64,000 nt of DNA. Source: Clostridiales bacterium. GTDB taxonomy: Bacteria; Bacillota; Desulfotomaculia; Desulfotomaculales; VENG01. The stretch lies in the NCBI GenBank assembly GCA_021736985.1, contig JAIPEW010000002.1:62001-126000 (forward strand), read 5' to 3'. This document shows, in pieces, positions 26,608 through 35,344 of the stretch; position 1 is the stretch's first letter, and each line of letters begins with the position of its first letter. Position numbers and translations under genes: made by a program. The notes under the pieces are model-generated. The model made no database searches. It saw nothing but the letters and a program-made list of their open reading frames with translations, and was not told the DNA's origin.

Positions 26608-27753
26608 TTATCTCCACTGTTTAGGTTTTTCTCCTACAGCAAAACTAATATTTTTCAAGCAGCCATTCCTGTAAATTAATATATTACCTTTTTCACCTAT
26701 TTCCATATTGTTTATGACATTGGCTAAATCCTGGGTAGTCTTTGTTTTTTGCCCGTTAATTTTTAACGCAATATCCCATTGTTTTAAACCAGCTTTATCT
26801 GCAGGACTGCCTGGAACTACGCCCCTTATAACAATACCGTCATCACTCTCTAAGTTAAAATAATGCGCTACATCAGGGGTTAGATTAGTCATTTGTATTC
26901 CCAACCACGGGTGAGATACTTTGCCTTTTTCCAGCAATTGATCGAGCACACCTTTTACAGTTTTTGTTGGAATGGCAAAACCTATTCCCTGGGCCCTGGC
27001 AACTGCCGTATTAATACCAATAACTTCGCCATCTAAATTAATTAAAGGCCCGCCGCTATTTCCCGGGTTAATCGCTGCATCAGTTTGCAATAAATCTTTA
27101 TAGCGCCTGTTTTCAACAGTTACAGGACGTCCCTTCGCACTAATAACACCAACCGTAACAGTATGGTCAAAACCAAAAGGATTGCCTATAGCTATAACCC
27201 AGTTTCCTACTTTTATATCCTCAGAACTGCCTATTTTCAAGTGGGGCAGGTTACTTGCTCCTTTTAATTTAAGCACAGCCAGATCAAGATCGTAATCTGC
27301 ACCTATTACTTCTGCAAGATATTCCATATCTTTACCGCCGATAGTTACTTTAATTTCTGTTGCCCCGGAAATCACATGCTGGTTAGTAATAACTGTCCCA
27401 TCCTCGGATATTATAAATCCGGAACCTATCCCAGTCTCCTTACTTTTTTTTGATGGCATTTGATCTCCAAAAAAATAGCGAAACAAGGGATCATTAGAAT
27501 ACGGAACAGCAACCTGGTTAATTTTAATTGTACTAATTTTTACTACTGCTGGCCCTGCAGACTTCACTATATTGGAAATTTCATTAGGGCCAACCCCCGG
27601 CCTATATTTTTGAGCTGATGCATTTCCACCGCCTACAACAGGTGCCGATTTTCCTGTCAAATCGCTTACAAGCAAACATCCGCCCACAAACATCATTCCG
27701 ATAAAAAAAGCAGCCAGGCTAATAAATAAGGCTAATTTCTTATTATTTTCCAT
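26608..27753 (-). CDS. htrA: HtrA/DegP-type membrane-anchored serine protease
   Basis: About 381 residues: N-terminal membrane anchor (LALFISLAAFFIGMMFVGGC), trypsin-like domain with His in TNQHVISGA, Asp in DYDLDLAVLK, Ser in NPGNSGGPL, then one PDZ domain (GVVPGSPADKAGLKQWDIAL). Quality-control protease facing outside. ATG at 27753 follows GGGGGAGGG; a GTG 18 nt upstream is in frame but lies in front of that site. Separated from the transporter upstream by a terminator. Confidence 0.95.
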   Translation of the reverse strand: MENNKKLALFISLAAFFIGMMFVGGCLLVSDLTGKSAPVVGGGNASAQKYRPGVGPNEISNIVKSAGPAVVKISTIKINQVAVPYSNDPLFRYFFGDQMPSKKSKETGIGSGFIISEDGTVITNQHVISGATEIKVTIGGKDMEYLAEVIGADYDLDLAVLKLKGASNLPHLKIGSSEDIKVGNWVIAIGNPFGFDHTVTVGVISAKGRPVTVENRRYKDLLQTDAAINPGNSGGPLINLDGEVIGINTAVARAQGIGFAIPTKTVKGVLDQLLEKGKVSHPWLGIQMTNLTPDVAHYFNLESDDGIVIRGVVPGSPADKAGLKQWDIALKINGQKTKTTQDLANVINNMEIGEKGNILIYRNGCLKNISFAVGEKPKQWR

Positions 27754-27909
27754 ATTCCCTCCCCCTTTCACAAAATTCTAAAACAACGGTTTAGAAACAA
27801 GCATAAAACCACAGGCTCACAAGTATAGCTTTTATCAAACAACTCGCTTAAATAATATCAAACATATGCGCAAAATGCTATATTACCTTTTTAAAAAGCG
27901 TACAATAAA

Positions 27910-27948
27910 TTAAAAAAATAGTTGAAAGTAGTATACTTTCAACTATTT
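27910..27948 (-). terminator. Terminator of the ArsB/NhaD-like transporter gene
   Basis: A perfect 15-bp stem with a 3-nt loop (27916-27948), followed on the minus strand by a run of T. Confidence 0.88.
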
Positions 27949-27985
27949 CTTATATTTACTGTATTACCTGTTTTAAGTTACCGTA

Positions 27986-29380
27986 TTAATTAATATTTTC
28001 TTGAACACTTTGCTCTGCCAGGCGCTTATTAAAAATACTCAAAATACCGGCTACAATTAATGATACTACCAGGGTACCAACAAGAGTGACTAACTTGGGT
28101 AGAACAAACCACATCCAGATATAAACGTTTGCTATTATAATTGACATAACCATTAAAGGAAAGGCTATTTTGAAAAATTTCATAAATGTAATTCGCGCTC
28201 CTTGCTTTTCAGCCATTCCTATAACCACAACATTGGCCGAAGCACCAATAATAGTCCCGTTACCACCCAGGCATGCACCCAGGGAAAGCGACCACCACAG
28301 GAAATTCTGCATTGCATTAATATCTGCATTATTGGCTGCCATACTCTTTATAAGCGGTATCATTGTAGCAACATACGGTATATTGTCTACAAAGGCTGAA
28401 AACATCGATGACATCCAGAGGATTAAAACCCCGGTCGGCAGCACAACTCCACCAGTGAGTTCAAGCAAGAAATCTGCTAATATTTTAATGATTCCTACTT
28501 CCTCCAGGGCCCCTACAATAACAAAGAGTCCCAGGAAGAAAAAGATTACTGGCCATTCCACGTTTTGCAGCGGGTGTTCCGGGTCAGCGTTGGTAATTAG
28601 CAGCAGCAGGGAAGCACCAGACAGTGCTATTACACTGGATTCCAGGTGCAATACCTGGTGCAGAAAAAATCCCAGGATAGTCAAGCCTAAAACCAGGAGG
28701 CATTTTTTCATTAACTTAACATCTTTAAGTTCCTGTTTTTCGTCCAGTTCATAAATGCGCTGCTGTGTCTGCGGCGTTATTACCATCCTTCGCTTATAGA
28801 TTAGTTGACAGATAAATACTGTTACCACGTGTACCAGTATAATTACCGGCGCAAGGTTAATTACAAAATCTACAAAGCCCAGGTGTGTCGCACTTCCAAT
28901 CATTATATTAGGCGGGTCACCAATAAGCGTAGCTGTTCCACCTATGTTGGAAGATAATATTTCTACAATTAAAAAAGGAATCGGGCTAAGTTCCAGTTTT
29001 TTAGCAATGGCAAAAGTTACCGGGACAACTAATAAAACGGTGGTTACATTGTCCAATAGTGCAGATGATATTGCCGTTATTGCTGCTAGAGAAGCCATAA
29101 TAGCCAGCGGACGCCCGTGGGCAGCTTTAGCTGCTTTAATTGCTAAAAATTCAAAAATTCCGGTTTCCCGGGTTATTCCTACTATTATCATCATACCGAC
29201 TAAAAGACCGATCGTGTTCCAGTCTATATACTCTACAGCAAGTTCCGGGGTCAATATCCCAACAAAGATTAGAACTGCTGCTCCAACAAATGCAATTACA
29301 GCACGGTGGACCTTTTCGGAAATGATAATAGCATAGGTTACCAAAAACACTGCTAGAACGAAAATAACTTGTACATCCAT
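27986..29380 (-). CDS. ArsB/NhaD-type (IT superfamily) ion transporter
   Basis: 464 residues with about eleven to twelve membrane helices and the paired re-entrant motifs of the family: LLDNVTTVLLVVPVTFAIA with IGGTATLIGDPPNIMI, and FVDNIPYVATMIPLI with LGGNGTIIGASANVV. Such proteins carry Na+/H+, arsenite, or anions such as sulfate and dicarboxylates (SLC13/DASS). Closest look is to the ArsB/NhaD group; substrate not decided. ATG with GGAGGG. Monocistronic. Close to the sulfate-reduction genes but separated by an IS relic. Confidence 0.82.
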   Translation of the reverse strand: MDVQVIFVLAVFLVTYAIIISEKVHRAVIAFVGAAVLIFVGILTPELAVEYIDWNTIGLLVGMMIIVGITRETGIFEFLAIKAAKAAHGRPLAIMASLAAITAISSALLDNVTTVLLVVPVTFAIAKKLELSPIPFLIVEILSSNIGGTATLIGDPPNIMIGSATHLGFVDFVINLAPVIILVHVVTVFICQLIYKRRMVITPQTQQRIYELDEKQELKDVKLMKKCLLVLGLTILGFFLHQVLHLESSVIALSGASLLLLITNADPEHPLQNVEWPVIFFFLGLFVIVGALEEVGIIKILADFLLELTGGVVLPTGVLILWMSSMFSAFVDNIPYVATMIPLIKSMAANNADINAMQNFLWWSLSLGACLGGNGTIIGASANVVVIGMAEKQGARITFMKFFKIAFPLMVMSIIIANVYIWMWFVLPKLVTLVGTLVVSLIVAGILSIFNKRLAEQSVQENIN

Positions 29381-29639
29381 TACTTTTAATTTCCCTCCAA
29401 TTATAACAAGATATAAAACTAAATAATAAATTAATTATTTATATAAAATTAGCATTAAATACATTTAAAAATATATTTTAATTTTTAGAATTTCGACAGG
29501 TATAGACAACTTTCCTGCTATTGTACTTATAAATTTACACATAAAAAATCGGACTTTTGCATCCGTAAAATATAATACCATACCACGATTTTCTATTCAA
29601 TTTACAACTTTTACAATCAGAAAAAAAACCGGTGCAAAA

Positions 29640-30266
29640 CTGAGCAGCCCATGTCAAATAGACACTTAAAAAAAATAAAAGTTTTATGCTAAAATCTGAT
29701 TCCGGTATTATATCAAGATCCAGACTTTTAGGTTTTTATGTAATCTTTTCATATTGTAAAAATTTATGTATTCATCAATCGCTTATTTCAACTCCTCTAT
29801 ATATAACATTTTTGCAAATAGTACATCTCGGATTTAATGATTCCCCCAAAACCTTTCATAGGTTCATTATTAATGCATCTGCTGACTCGGACATACTTTG
29901 GGCCCACAAATACTATCCAGCTTATTTTTAAACTGACTATTAATATATTGAAAACCTCTGCCTCTATGAAAAAATGGATCAGATCTAGATTGGCGGTTAC
30001 TGCTAAATCAAATGTTTGAAAGACAATCTGGTTATTATTAGAGGAGCTAAGTACATAGGAGACAATGCTTTTGTCACTAAATCCAGTACCGCACCCAGAT
30101 AGGCTTTCTGCCCATTTGTAGGTTTGAATTCTGTGACATCAGTTAACCTTTTCTAGTTCGGGTTTTCTACCTAGAACTTTCTGTTCAGTACATCTCCCAA
30201 TAAAAACGCCCCCTTTATAAAAACAGTTTTTAAATTAAACTGTCTACTATAAAGGGAGCATATCAT
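29640..30266 (-). mobile_element. Decayed IS3-family insertion sequence
   Basis: Minus-strand translation in shifting frames gives OrfB (rve integrase) pieces: VTDVTEFKPTNGQKAYLGAV, the INSQFKNKLDSICG region after it, and EELK-AIDEYINFY at the end. Several stops and frameshifts make it non-functional. The outer ends carry the related sequences TAGACAGTTTAA and TAGACACTTAA in inverted orientation. Both ends are shared with the segment at 49264-49440. The stretch 29381-29639 to its left is AT-rich and holds nothing I recognise. Confidence 0.75.
30201..30256 (-). terminator. Terminator behind qmoC, formed from the IS end
   Basis: Minus-strand arms CCCTTTATA...ACAGTTT (complement of 30248-30256 and 30237-30243) pair with AAACTGT...TATAAAGGG (complement of 30223-30229 and 30211-30219), followed by GGCGTTTTTATT. 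It lies 50 nt past the qmoC stop and its first arm is the terminal sequence of the IS remnant. Confidence 0.6.
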
Positions 30267-30304
30267 TTTTTTATAATAATTAATAATAATACAATTTAAA
30301 CACT

Positions 30305-31483
30305 TTACGCCGACTGACTCTCATCACTTGCAGCGGGAGTACTGAATTTTATACTATTTTCATATTTTTTCTTTACATTTGTTACCACAATAGTTACCGG
30401 CCTGTATGCCAGGTGAGACCATTTTGCAAAAGGAACCTCTAACACTAACATGGGTACAGCAACCATTAAGTGCAACGTATAAACTATATAAGTTGCTGCA
30501 GGCATTCCATCGCCACCGATAACTCTAAATATATGAATTAGAATACCAGTCAAGGCAGTTAACCAGAGAAGTATTAGAAACATCCAGTCTGTAGCATGAG
30601 AAAACTGGTAAATTGCCCTGTTCTTGCGTATTCTTCCAATCATAGCATAACTTGTTCCAAAAAGAAGTCCAAAAGTAGCGTAATATCCAATTAAATTATA
30701 GATATGGAAAAAGGAGCGCACCTCATCAGTTTGAAAAGCAGGTAATCTACCACCTATACCACTGAGCAATCCTACAACTAGTAAAAATACCAGCGTATAA
30801 GATGTCATAATTAAAAGATGTATATACCACATTCTTTTGTCACTGCACTCAGAAAATCTTTTTTGTGTTAAGAAATGTAATATTAACTCTTTTACTTCTG
30901 ACATATACATGCTGAGTGGAACTTTCTGTAATAAATCACCCATCTGAAACTTAATCATTCTGTAAACATTACTAAGCAAAAAAGCAGATAATACTACAGC
31001 CATAAGTATATCTAAATATTCAATCACATGCGTTTCCACAAACGTGCTTAACCGAGCCTGCTGCATATCAGGATTGCTGCCTGCAAATAATAAAAATCCT
31101 AATCCTATGAGAAGTGCAAATCCTATTACTGAAAAGATTTCAAATACGTGCGATGTATAAAATCTTTTTGATATGCCGGTCCAATCGTACTGAGCTGTAA
31201 GATACCTGCGTAAAGCCATCATGGTCTCTCCAGGGTTTGCTTCTCTCGGACAAAAATCCGAGCATTCACCACAGTAATAACACAGCCAGGGCTCGGGACT
31301 GGCAATAAGTTTATCCTTTAACCCCATTTGAGCATACCTTACCATTTTTCTTGGAAATGGATCATCGTTGCTAGATAGTGGACATACACCCGTACAAAGT
31401 CCACATTGATAGCACTTCTCTAAGTCTTTTACACCAAATTCTTCTAATTCATTTTTTAGGTTAGGATCTAACCTTGTAGCCAT
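30305..31483 (-). CDS. qmoC: Quinone-interacting oxidoreductase membrane subunit QmoC
   Basis: 392 residues. Two [4Fe-4S] motifs of HdrC type (Cys24-27-30-34 in CYQCGLCTGVCP, Cys68-71-74-78 in CYYCGECSDFCP), followed by a six-helix cytochrome b-like membrane domain with spaced histidines (HVFEIF, HLLIMTSYT, FFHIYNLIGYY, HATDWMF, YTLHLMVAV). It takes electrons from menaquinol and passes them through QmoAB to APS reductase. The fusion of HdrC-like and HdrE-like parts is diagnostic of QmoC. ATG with GGAGG. 150 nt after qmoB, with a hairpin in the gap. Confidence 0.93.
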   Translation of the reverse strand: MATRLDPNLKNELEEFGVKDLEKCYQCGLCTGVCPLSSNDDPFPRKMVRYAQMGLKDKLIASPEPWLCYYCGECSDFCPREANPGETMMALRRYLTAQYDWTGISKRFYTSHVFEIFSVIGFALLIGLGFLLFAGSNPDMQQARLSTFVETHVIEYLDILMAVVLSAFLLSNVYRMIKFQMGDLLQKVPLSMYMSEVKELILHFLTQKRFSECSDKRMWYIHLLIMTSYTLVFLLVVGLLSGIGGRLPAFQTDEVRSFFHIYNLIGYYATFGLLFGTSYAMIGRIRKNRAIYQFSHATDWMFLILLWLTALTGILIHIFRVIGGDGMPAATYIVYTLHLMVAVPMLVLEVPFAKWSHLAYRPVTIVVTNVKKKYENSIKFSTPAASDESQSA

Positions 31484-31599
31484 CTTCTGCCTCCTTTCAT
31501 AAAATACCCTTCCTATTATCAGGAATTATTTTATTGTTTTTACGTAGAGGCTTAAAAAAATCTCTCCAACGTCAATAATTAAATTTAACTTTAAATCTG

Positions 31600-31626
31600 G
31601 GATGATGAGCAAAAAGCTCATCATCC
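31600..31626 (-). other. Perfect 11-bp hairpin between qmoB and qmoC
   Basis: GGATGATGAGC and its complement around a 5-nt loop, right after the qmoB stop. On the coding (minus) strand no U-tract follows, so it is likely an mRNA stabiliser or processing site and not a terminator. Confidence 0.6.
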
Positions 31627-31633
31627 TTTTAAC

Positions 31634-33853
31634 TTATTGAAAATCCTTCATCGGGTTTGGACCAAGTTCGTCAATCTCTTCAGTAAAATCTTCTATCATT
31701 TGAGGTATCTTATCGTAATCCATAATAGTTACCTGGGTTGCTTTTACACGTTCAGATTCAAGACCTAACCTGTCAAGTGTTTCAGAAACTTTAGACAAAC
31801 GATATTCAGCTAATTCACTACCTTTCATAAAGTGACACTGATAATCCTCACCATGTTTGCAGCCCATAAGCAGTACACCATCAAAACCTTTAGACATAGC
31901 ATCATTAATCCAAATAAGGTTCAAAGAACCCAGACAGCGCACAGGAATAATTCTAACCCATGCATTATAACTGTATTTATTAATTCCAGCCATATCTAAA
32001 GCCGGTATTGCATCATTCTCACAAGCAAATATTAAAATACGTGGTTTTTCCTCATCCTCTTCAGGAATTTCAATGTTTTTAATCATATTACCTACCATTG
32101 GTACATTGTAGTTTTTAAAGGAAATAATTCTCTCCGGGCATGCTCCCATACAAACACCACAACGTCTACATCTGGTTGGGTTGGGTAAAGGATTAGCCTT
32201 CTCGTCTTCGTTGATTGCACCAAATGGACATTCCTCTGTACACCGCTTACACTGTGTGCAACGATTCATGTTAAATTCAGGAAATGACAAGTCCCCCGAC
32301 CTGGGATGCAGTGCCATTCCAACACTGACATTTTCTACACATTGAACAGCCTTTAAGGCAGCTCCTGTTGCATCTTCCCTGGTCTCAAGTAAATCCATAG
32401 GAGCCCTTACGCTTCCAGCAGTATATATACCTGTTCTTCTTGTTTCATAAGGGAAACAGATATAATTTGAATCAGGAAATCCATGTTTTAATATTGGTAT
32501 TTCAGGACCCTGACGGTATTGCAAGTTTAGAATGTCTGCTTGAATAACCGGTGGCTTATTAGCAATACTCTCTTGTGATTCCGAATCCTGTTTCTCGTCT
32601 TCTTCTGATTCCTCAACCATCTCTTCTCCAAAGGACGCAGTTGAAACCATACCATTTGCTAATACTACCAGGTCAAAATCAGAAGCTTCGACCTTTTCAC
32701 CTAAAATAACATCATCCAGGGTAATAACCATTTTACCACTGTTTTCAGCAACATCGTCTATTTCAGCATACTTTATGAAATTTACACCACTTTCTTGTGC
32801 CTTTTCATAAAAATGTTCATACTGCCCTGCAGAGCGTATATCCCTATAAAAAATATATACTATACCTTTTGGATTAATGCCTTTAAAAGCAAGAGACTGC
32901 TTCAACGATTCTACACAGCAAGCTGCCGAACAATAAGGCAGGTGATTTTCATCCCTTGATCCTGCACATTGTATAAATGCTATTTTCTCAACGCCGCTCA
33001 GCTTACCATTTTTAGCCATTTCCTCGAACATGGCTTGCGTAATAACTTTATCTGACTTACCATAACCTAAATGGCCTAAATTTTCGGGTTCATACGGTTT
33101 TGCCCCGGTAGCTTGAACAATACTACCAACTTTTTCTGATATTTCTTTACTACCCTGGTTGATTGTTACATAAAACATTCCCGGTGCGCCTTCTGTAGTT
33201 ATAACTTTAGAAGAAGTATATACTGTAATGTTTGAGTTTGCTTCGATTTCTTTTATAATATCAGGAATATAATTATCTGCAATTTCAGTAAAAGGCTCAG
33301 TTACTGGAGCCATTTTATATAAATTTGCAGCCCAACCACCCAATTTATTTTCTTTTTCAACCAGCACAGTTTTATAACCAGCTTTAGCTGATTCTAAGGC
33401 AGCAGTCATCCCGGTAAGTCCGCCGCCTACTACCATGATAGTTTTAACAACCTCTTCCTCGGGCACATAAGGCTCCGGCAGCTCCATCCTTTTGAGCTTA
33501 GCCATCCCCATACGTATATAATCTTCAGCCATCATTTGTGTATCTTCATTATTCGGGGTGTGCGTCCATACAACATGTTCCCTTAAATTAATTCTTTCTA
33601 CTAGAATTTCTGGCCCAAAATCAAATACATCATAATTCACACGGAAAGAGCAGCCAGCAATAGCTACAGCATTAACTTCTCCGTTTTCAATATCCTGTTT
33701 TATAAGTTCTTTTCCTTCTTTACTGCACAGCTGCTGGCATGTTTTACACACAGCAACCTTTTCTTCATTACCTACTGCAGTGAGGGCATTAATATCCAGG
33801 GCCTCTTCAAGCCCGCAGCCCGTACATATATAAAGTCCTATTTTTTTATCCAT
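31634..33853 (-). CDS. qmoB: QmoB, HdrA/MvhD-like flavoprotein of the Qmo complex
   Basis: 739 residues. N-terminal Cys-containing region (CTGCG, CKTCQQLC), FAD-binding VVGGGLTGMTAAL (141-153), redox motif YCSAACCVESLKQS (307-320), two ferredoxin clusters (CTQCKRCTEECP 532-543; CRRCGVCMGACP 562-573) and a C-terminal MvhD-like domain from about 600 (FACENDAIPALD, GCKHGEDYQCHF). It links QmoC/QmoA to APS reductase. An unusual acidic stretch is present at 409-433. ATG overlaps the qmoA end by 8 nt. Confidence 0.95.
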   Translation of the reverse strand: MDKKIGLYICTGCGLEEALDINALTAVGNEEKVAVCKTCQQLCSKEGKELIKQDIENGEVNAVAIAGCSFRVNYDVFDFGPEILVERINLREHVVWTHTPNNEDTQMMAEDYIRMGMAKLKRMELPEPYVPEEEVVKTIMVVGGGLTGMTAALESAKAGYKTVLVEKENKLGGWAANLYKMAPVTEPFTEIADNYIPDIIKEIEANSNITVYTSSKVITTEGAPGMFYVTINQGSKEISEKVGSIVQATGAKPYEPENLGHLGYGKSDKVITQAMFEEMAKNGKLSGVEKIAFIQCAGSRDENHLPYCSAACCVESLKQSLAFKGINPKGIVYIFYRDIRSAGQYEHFYEKAQESGVNFIKYAEIDDVAENSGKMVITLDDVILGEKVEASDFDLVVLANGMVSTASFGEEMVEESEEDEKQDSESQESIANKPPVIQADILNLQYRQGPEIPILKHGFPDSNYICFPYETRRTGIYTAGSVRAPMDLLETREDATGAALKAVQCVENVSVGMALHPRSGDLSFPEFNMNRCTQCKRCTEECPFGAINEDEKANPLPNPTRCRRCGVCMGACPERIISFKNYNVPMVGNMIKNIEIPEEDEEKPRILIFACENDAIPALDMAGINKYSYNAWVRIIPVRCLGSLNLIWINDAMSKGFDGVLLMGCKHGEDYQCHFMKGSELAEYRLSKVSETLDRLGLESERVKATQVTIMDYDKIPQMIEDFTEEIDELGPNPMKDFQ

Positions 33854-35111
33854 TATCCTGCCCCCTCACTGCAGATTGAAAGGCCTTCATTGCTGCCGAA
33901 GTCGCATCTCGCACACAAGAAGCTACATCCATAGGATGTTTAACACAGCCGGCAGCATATATACCCGGCATTCCAGAATCAGAGGCAACAAAACCATCCT
34001 CATCATAATTTATATTGGCAGGAACCTTAGATTTCCTGGTAACTGGTGCCATACCAGTAGCCAAAACAACCATATCATACTTTTCATCAGTTACTGTTTG
34101 GGTTAACTGGTCTTCAGAATGCACAATTAACTTACCATTTTCATTATCCAGTTTAACTTCTCCCGGCTTACCCTTTATGAAATTAAGTCCAATTTCACTT
34201 TCAACTTTATTATAAAAATCTTCAAACTTACCCCGTGCCCTTATATCTATAAAGTAAATAGTTATTTTAGCATCCGGGTACTGCTCTCTAACATAGGTTG
34301 CATGTTTTAACGAAGCAAGACAACAGACTGATGAACAGCAGTGCAAATGATTTTCGTCCCGGGAACCTGCACACTGTATAAATGCTATATTTTCAATTTC
34401 CTTTCCATCCGAAGGACGGACAATCTTACCTTTAGTAGGACCGTTTGGAGCAGCTAACCTTTCCATCATTACATTATTAACCACATCAGCATACTGTCCA
34501 AAACCATAATAACTTATATTTTCAGCATCATACGGGTTCCAGCCAGCAGCCCATACTATACTTCCTACATTAAATACAGTATTTTTTGCCTCCATGTTCA
34601 AATCGATAGCATTGTAAGGGCAAGCTTCCACACATTTATTGCAGCTAGTTCCCTTACAAACATCACCGTCAATAACGTATCTCATAGGCATAGAAAATTC
34701 ATGAGGCAAATAAATAGCACTTGTTTTATCCATGCCAAAATTAAAATCATTTTCTCTTTCAGTGGGGCACGCTTCAACACATTTACCGCAAGCTGTGCAA
34801 TTATCATTTACATACCTTGGATGAGTCTTAACAGTTACATTAAAGTTTCCTTCTTCTCCTGATATACCTTCAACTTCCGAATTTGTTATAAAGTTTATCT
34901 TAGGATTTTTCTTAATCCTTTGAAAGTTAATTTCTAATCCACAATTAGGTGGACAGAGTTTTGGAAAGTATTGATTTACCTGGGCTACTCTACCGCCTAA
35001 GAAGGGCCTTTTTTCAACAATATAAACTTCAGCCCCTATTTCGGCTGCTTCTACAGCTGCAGTTAGCCCGCTCATGCCCCCACCAACAACCAAAATACTC
35101 CTATTAGCCAA
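33846..35111 (-). CDS. qmoA: QmoA, HdrA-like flavoprotein of the Qmo complex
   Basis: 421 residues. FAD motif VVGGGMSGLTAAVEAAEIG (8-26), the CPPNCGLEINFQRIK segment typical of QmoA, Cys motifs CTACGKCVEACP and CKGTSCNKCVEACP, and CAGSRDENHLHCCSSVCC. Cytosolic partner of QmoB. Start is TTG with AGGTGA upstream. First gene of the qmo part, 233 nt after aprA; that gap contains a strong GC-rich hairpin. Confidence 0.95.
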   Translation of the reverse strand: MANRSILVVGGGMSGLTAAVEAAEIGAEVYIVEKRPFLGGRVAQVNQYFPKLCPPNCGLEINFQRIKKNPKINFITNSEVEGISGEEGNFNVTVKTHPRYVNDNCTACGKCVEACPTERENDFNFGMDKTSAIYLPHEFSMPMRYVIDGDVCKGTSCNKCVEACPYNAIDLNMEAKNTVFNVGSIVWAAGWNPYDAENISYYGFGQYADVVNNVMMERLAAPNGPTKGKIVRPSDGKEIENIAFIQCAGSRDENHLHCCSSVCCLASLKHATYVREQYPDAKITIYFIDIRARGKFEDFYNKVESEIGLNFIKGKPGEVKLDNENGKLIVHSEDQLTQTVTDEKYDMVVLATGMAPVTRKSKVPANINYDEDGFVASDSGMPGIYAAGCVKHPMDVASCVRDATSAAMKAFQSAVRGQDNG

Positions 35112-35284
35112 ATTTTATCACCTACAATTCTAAGTCATAGAGTATCGTTGTTCACCCGGGCTGTTCCACAAGGCTAATCCGAAAACTTTAAAATTTCAGG
35201 TTACAAATTAGGACCTAAAATATCAACTTTTCCAAGCCCCAGGTATTGCAACCACCCTACCCTACCACTTCATCGTATTATTTC

Positions 35285-35313
35285 AGGCCCGCGGTTTAAA
35301 AAACCGCGGGCCT
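35285..35313 (-). other. Perfect 13-bp GC-rich hairpin between aprA and qmoA
   Basis: AGGCCCGCGGTTT and its exact complement around AAA. It stands out in this AT-rich DNA. Downstream on the coding strand is GAAATAATACG, so there is no U-tract; it probably protects the 3' end of sat/apr messages or marks a cleavage site. Confidence 0.65.
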
Positions 35314-35344
35314 TACCAATTTCTCAGTATATAAATAGATTTTA

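Noticed and set aside
28170-28754. A 194-codon plus-strand frame
   Set aside because: It lies wholly opposite the ArsB/NhaD-type transporter, has no ribosome site and no protein-like composition.
29686-29931. An 81-codon plus-strand frame
   Set aside because: It is antisense to the decayed IS3 transposase remnant.
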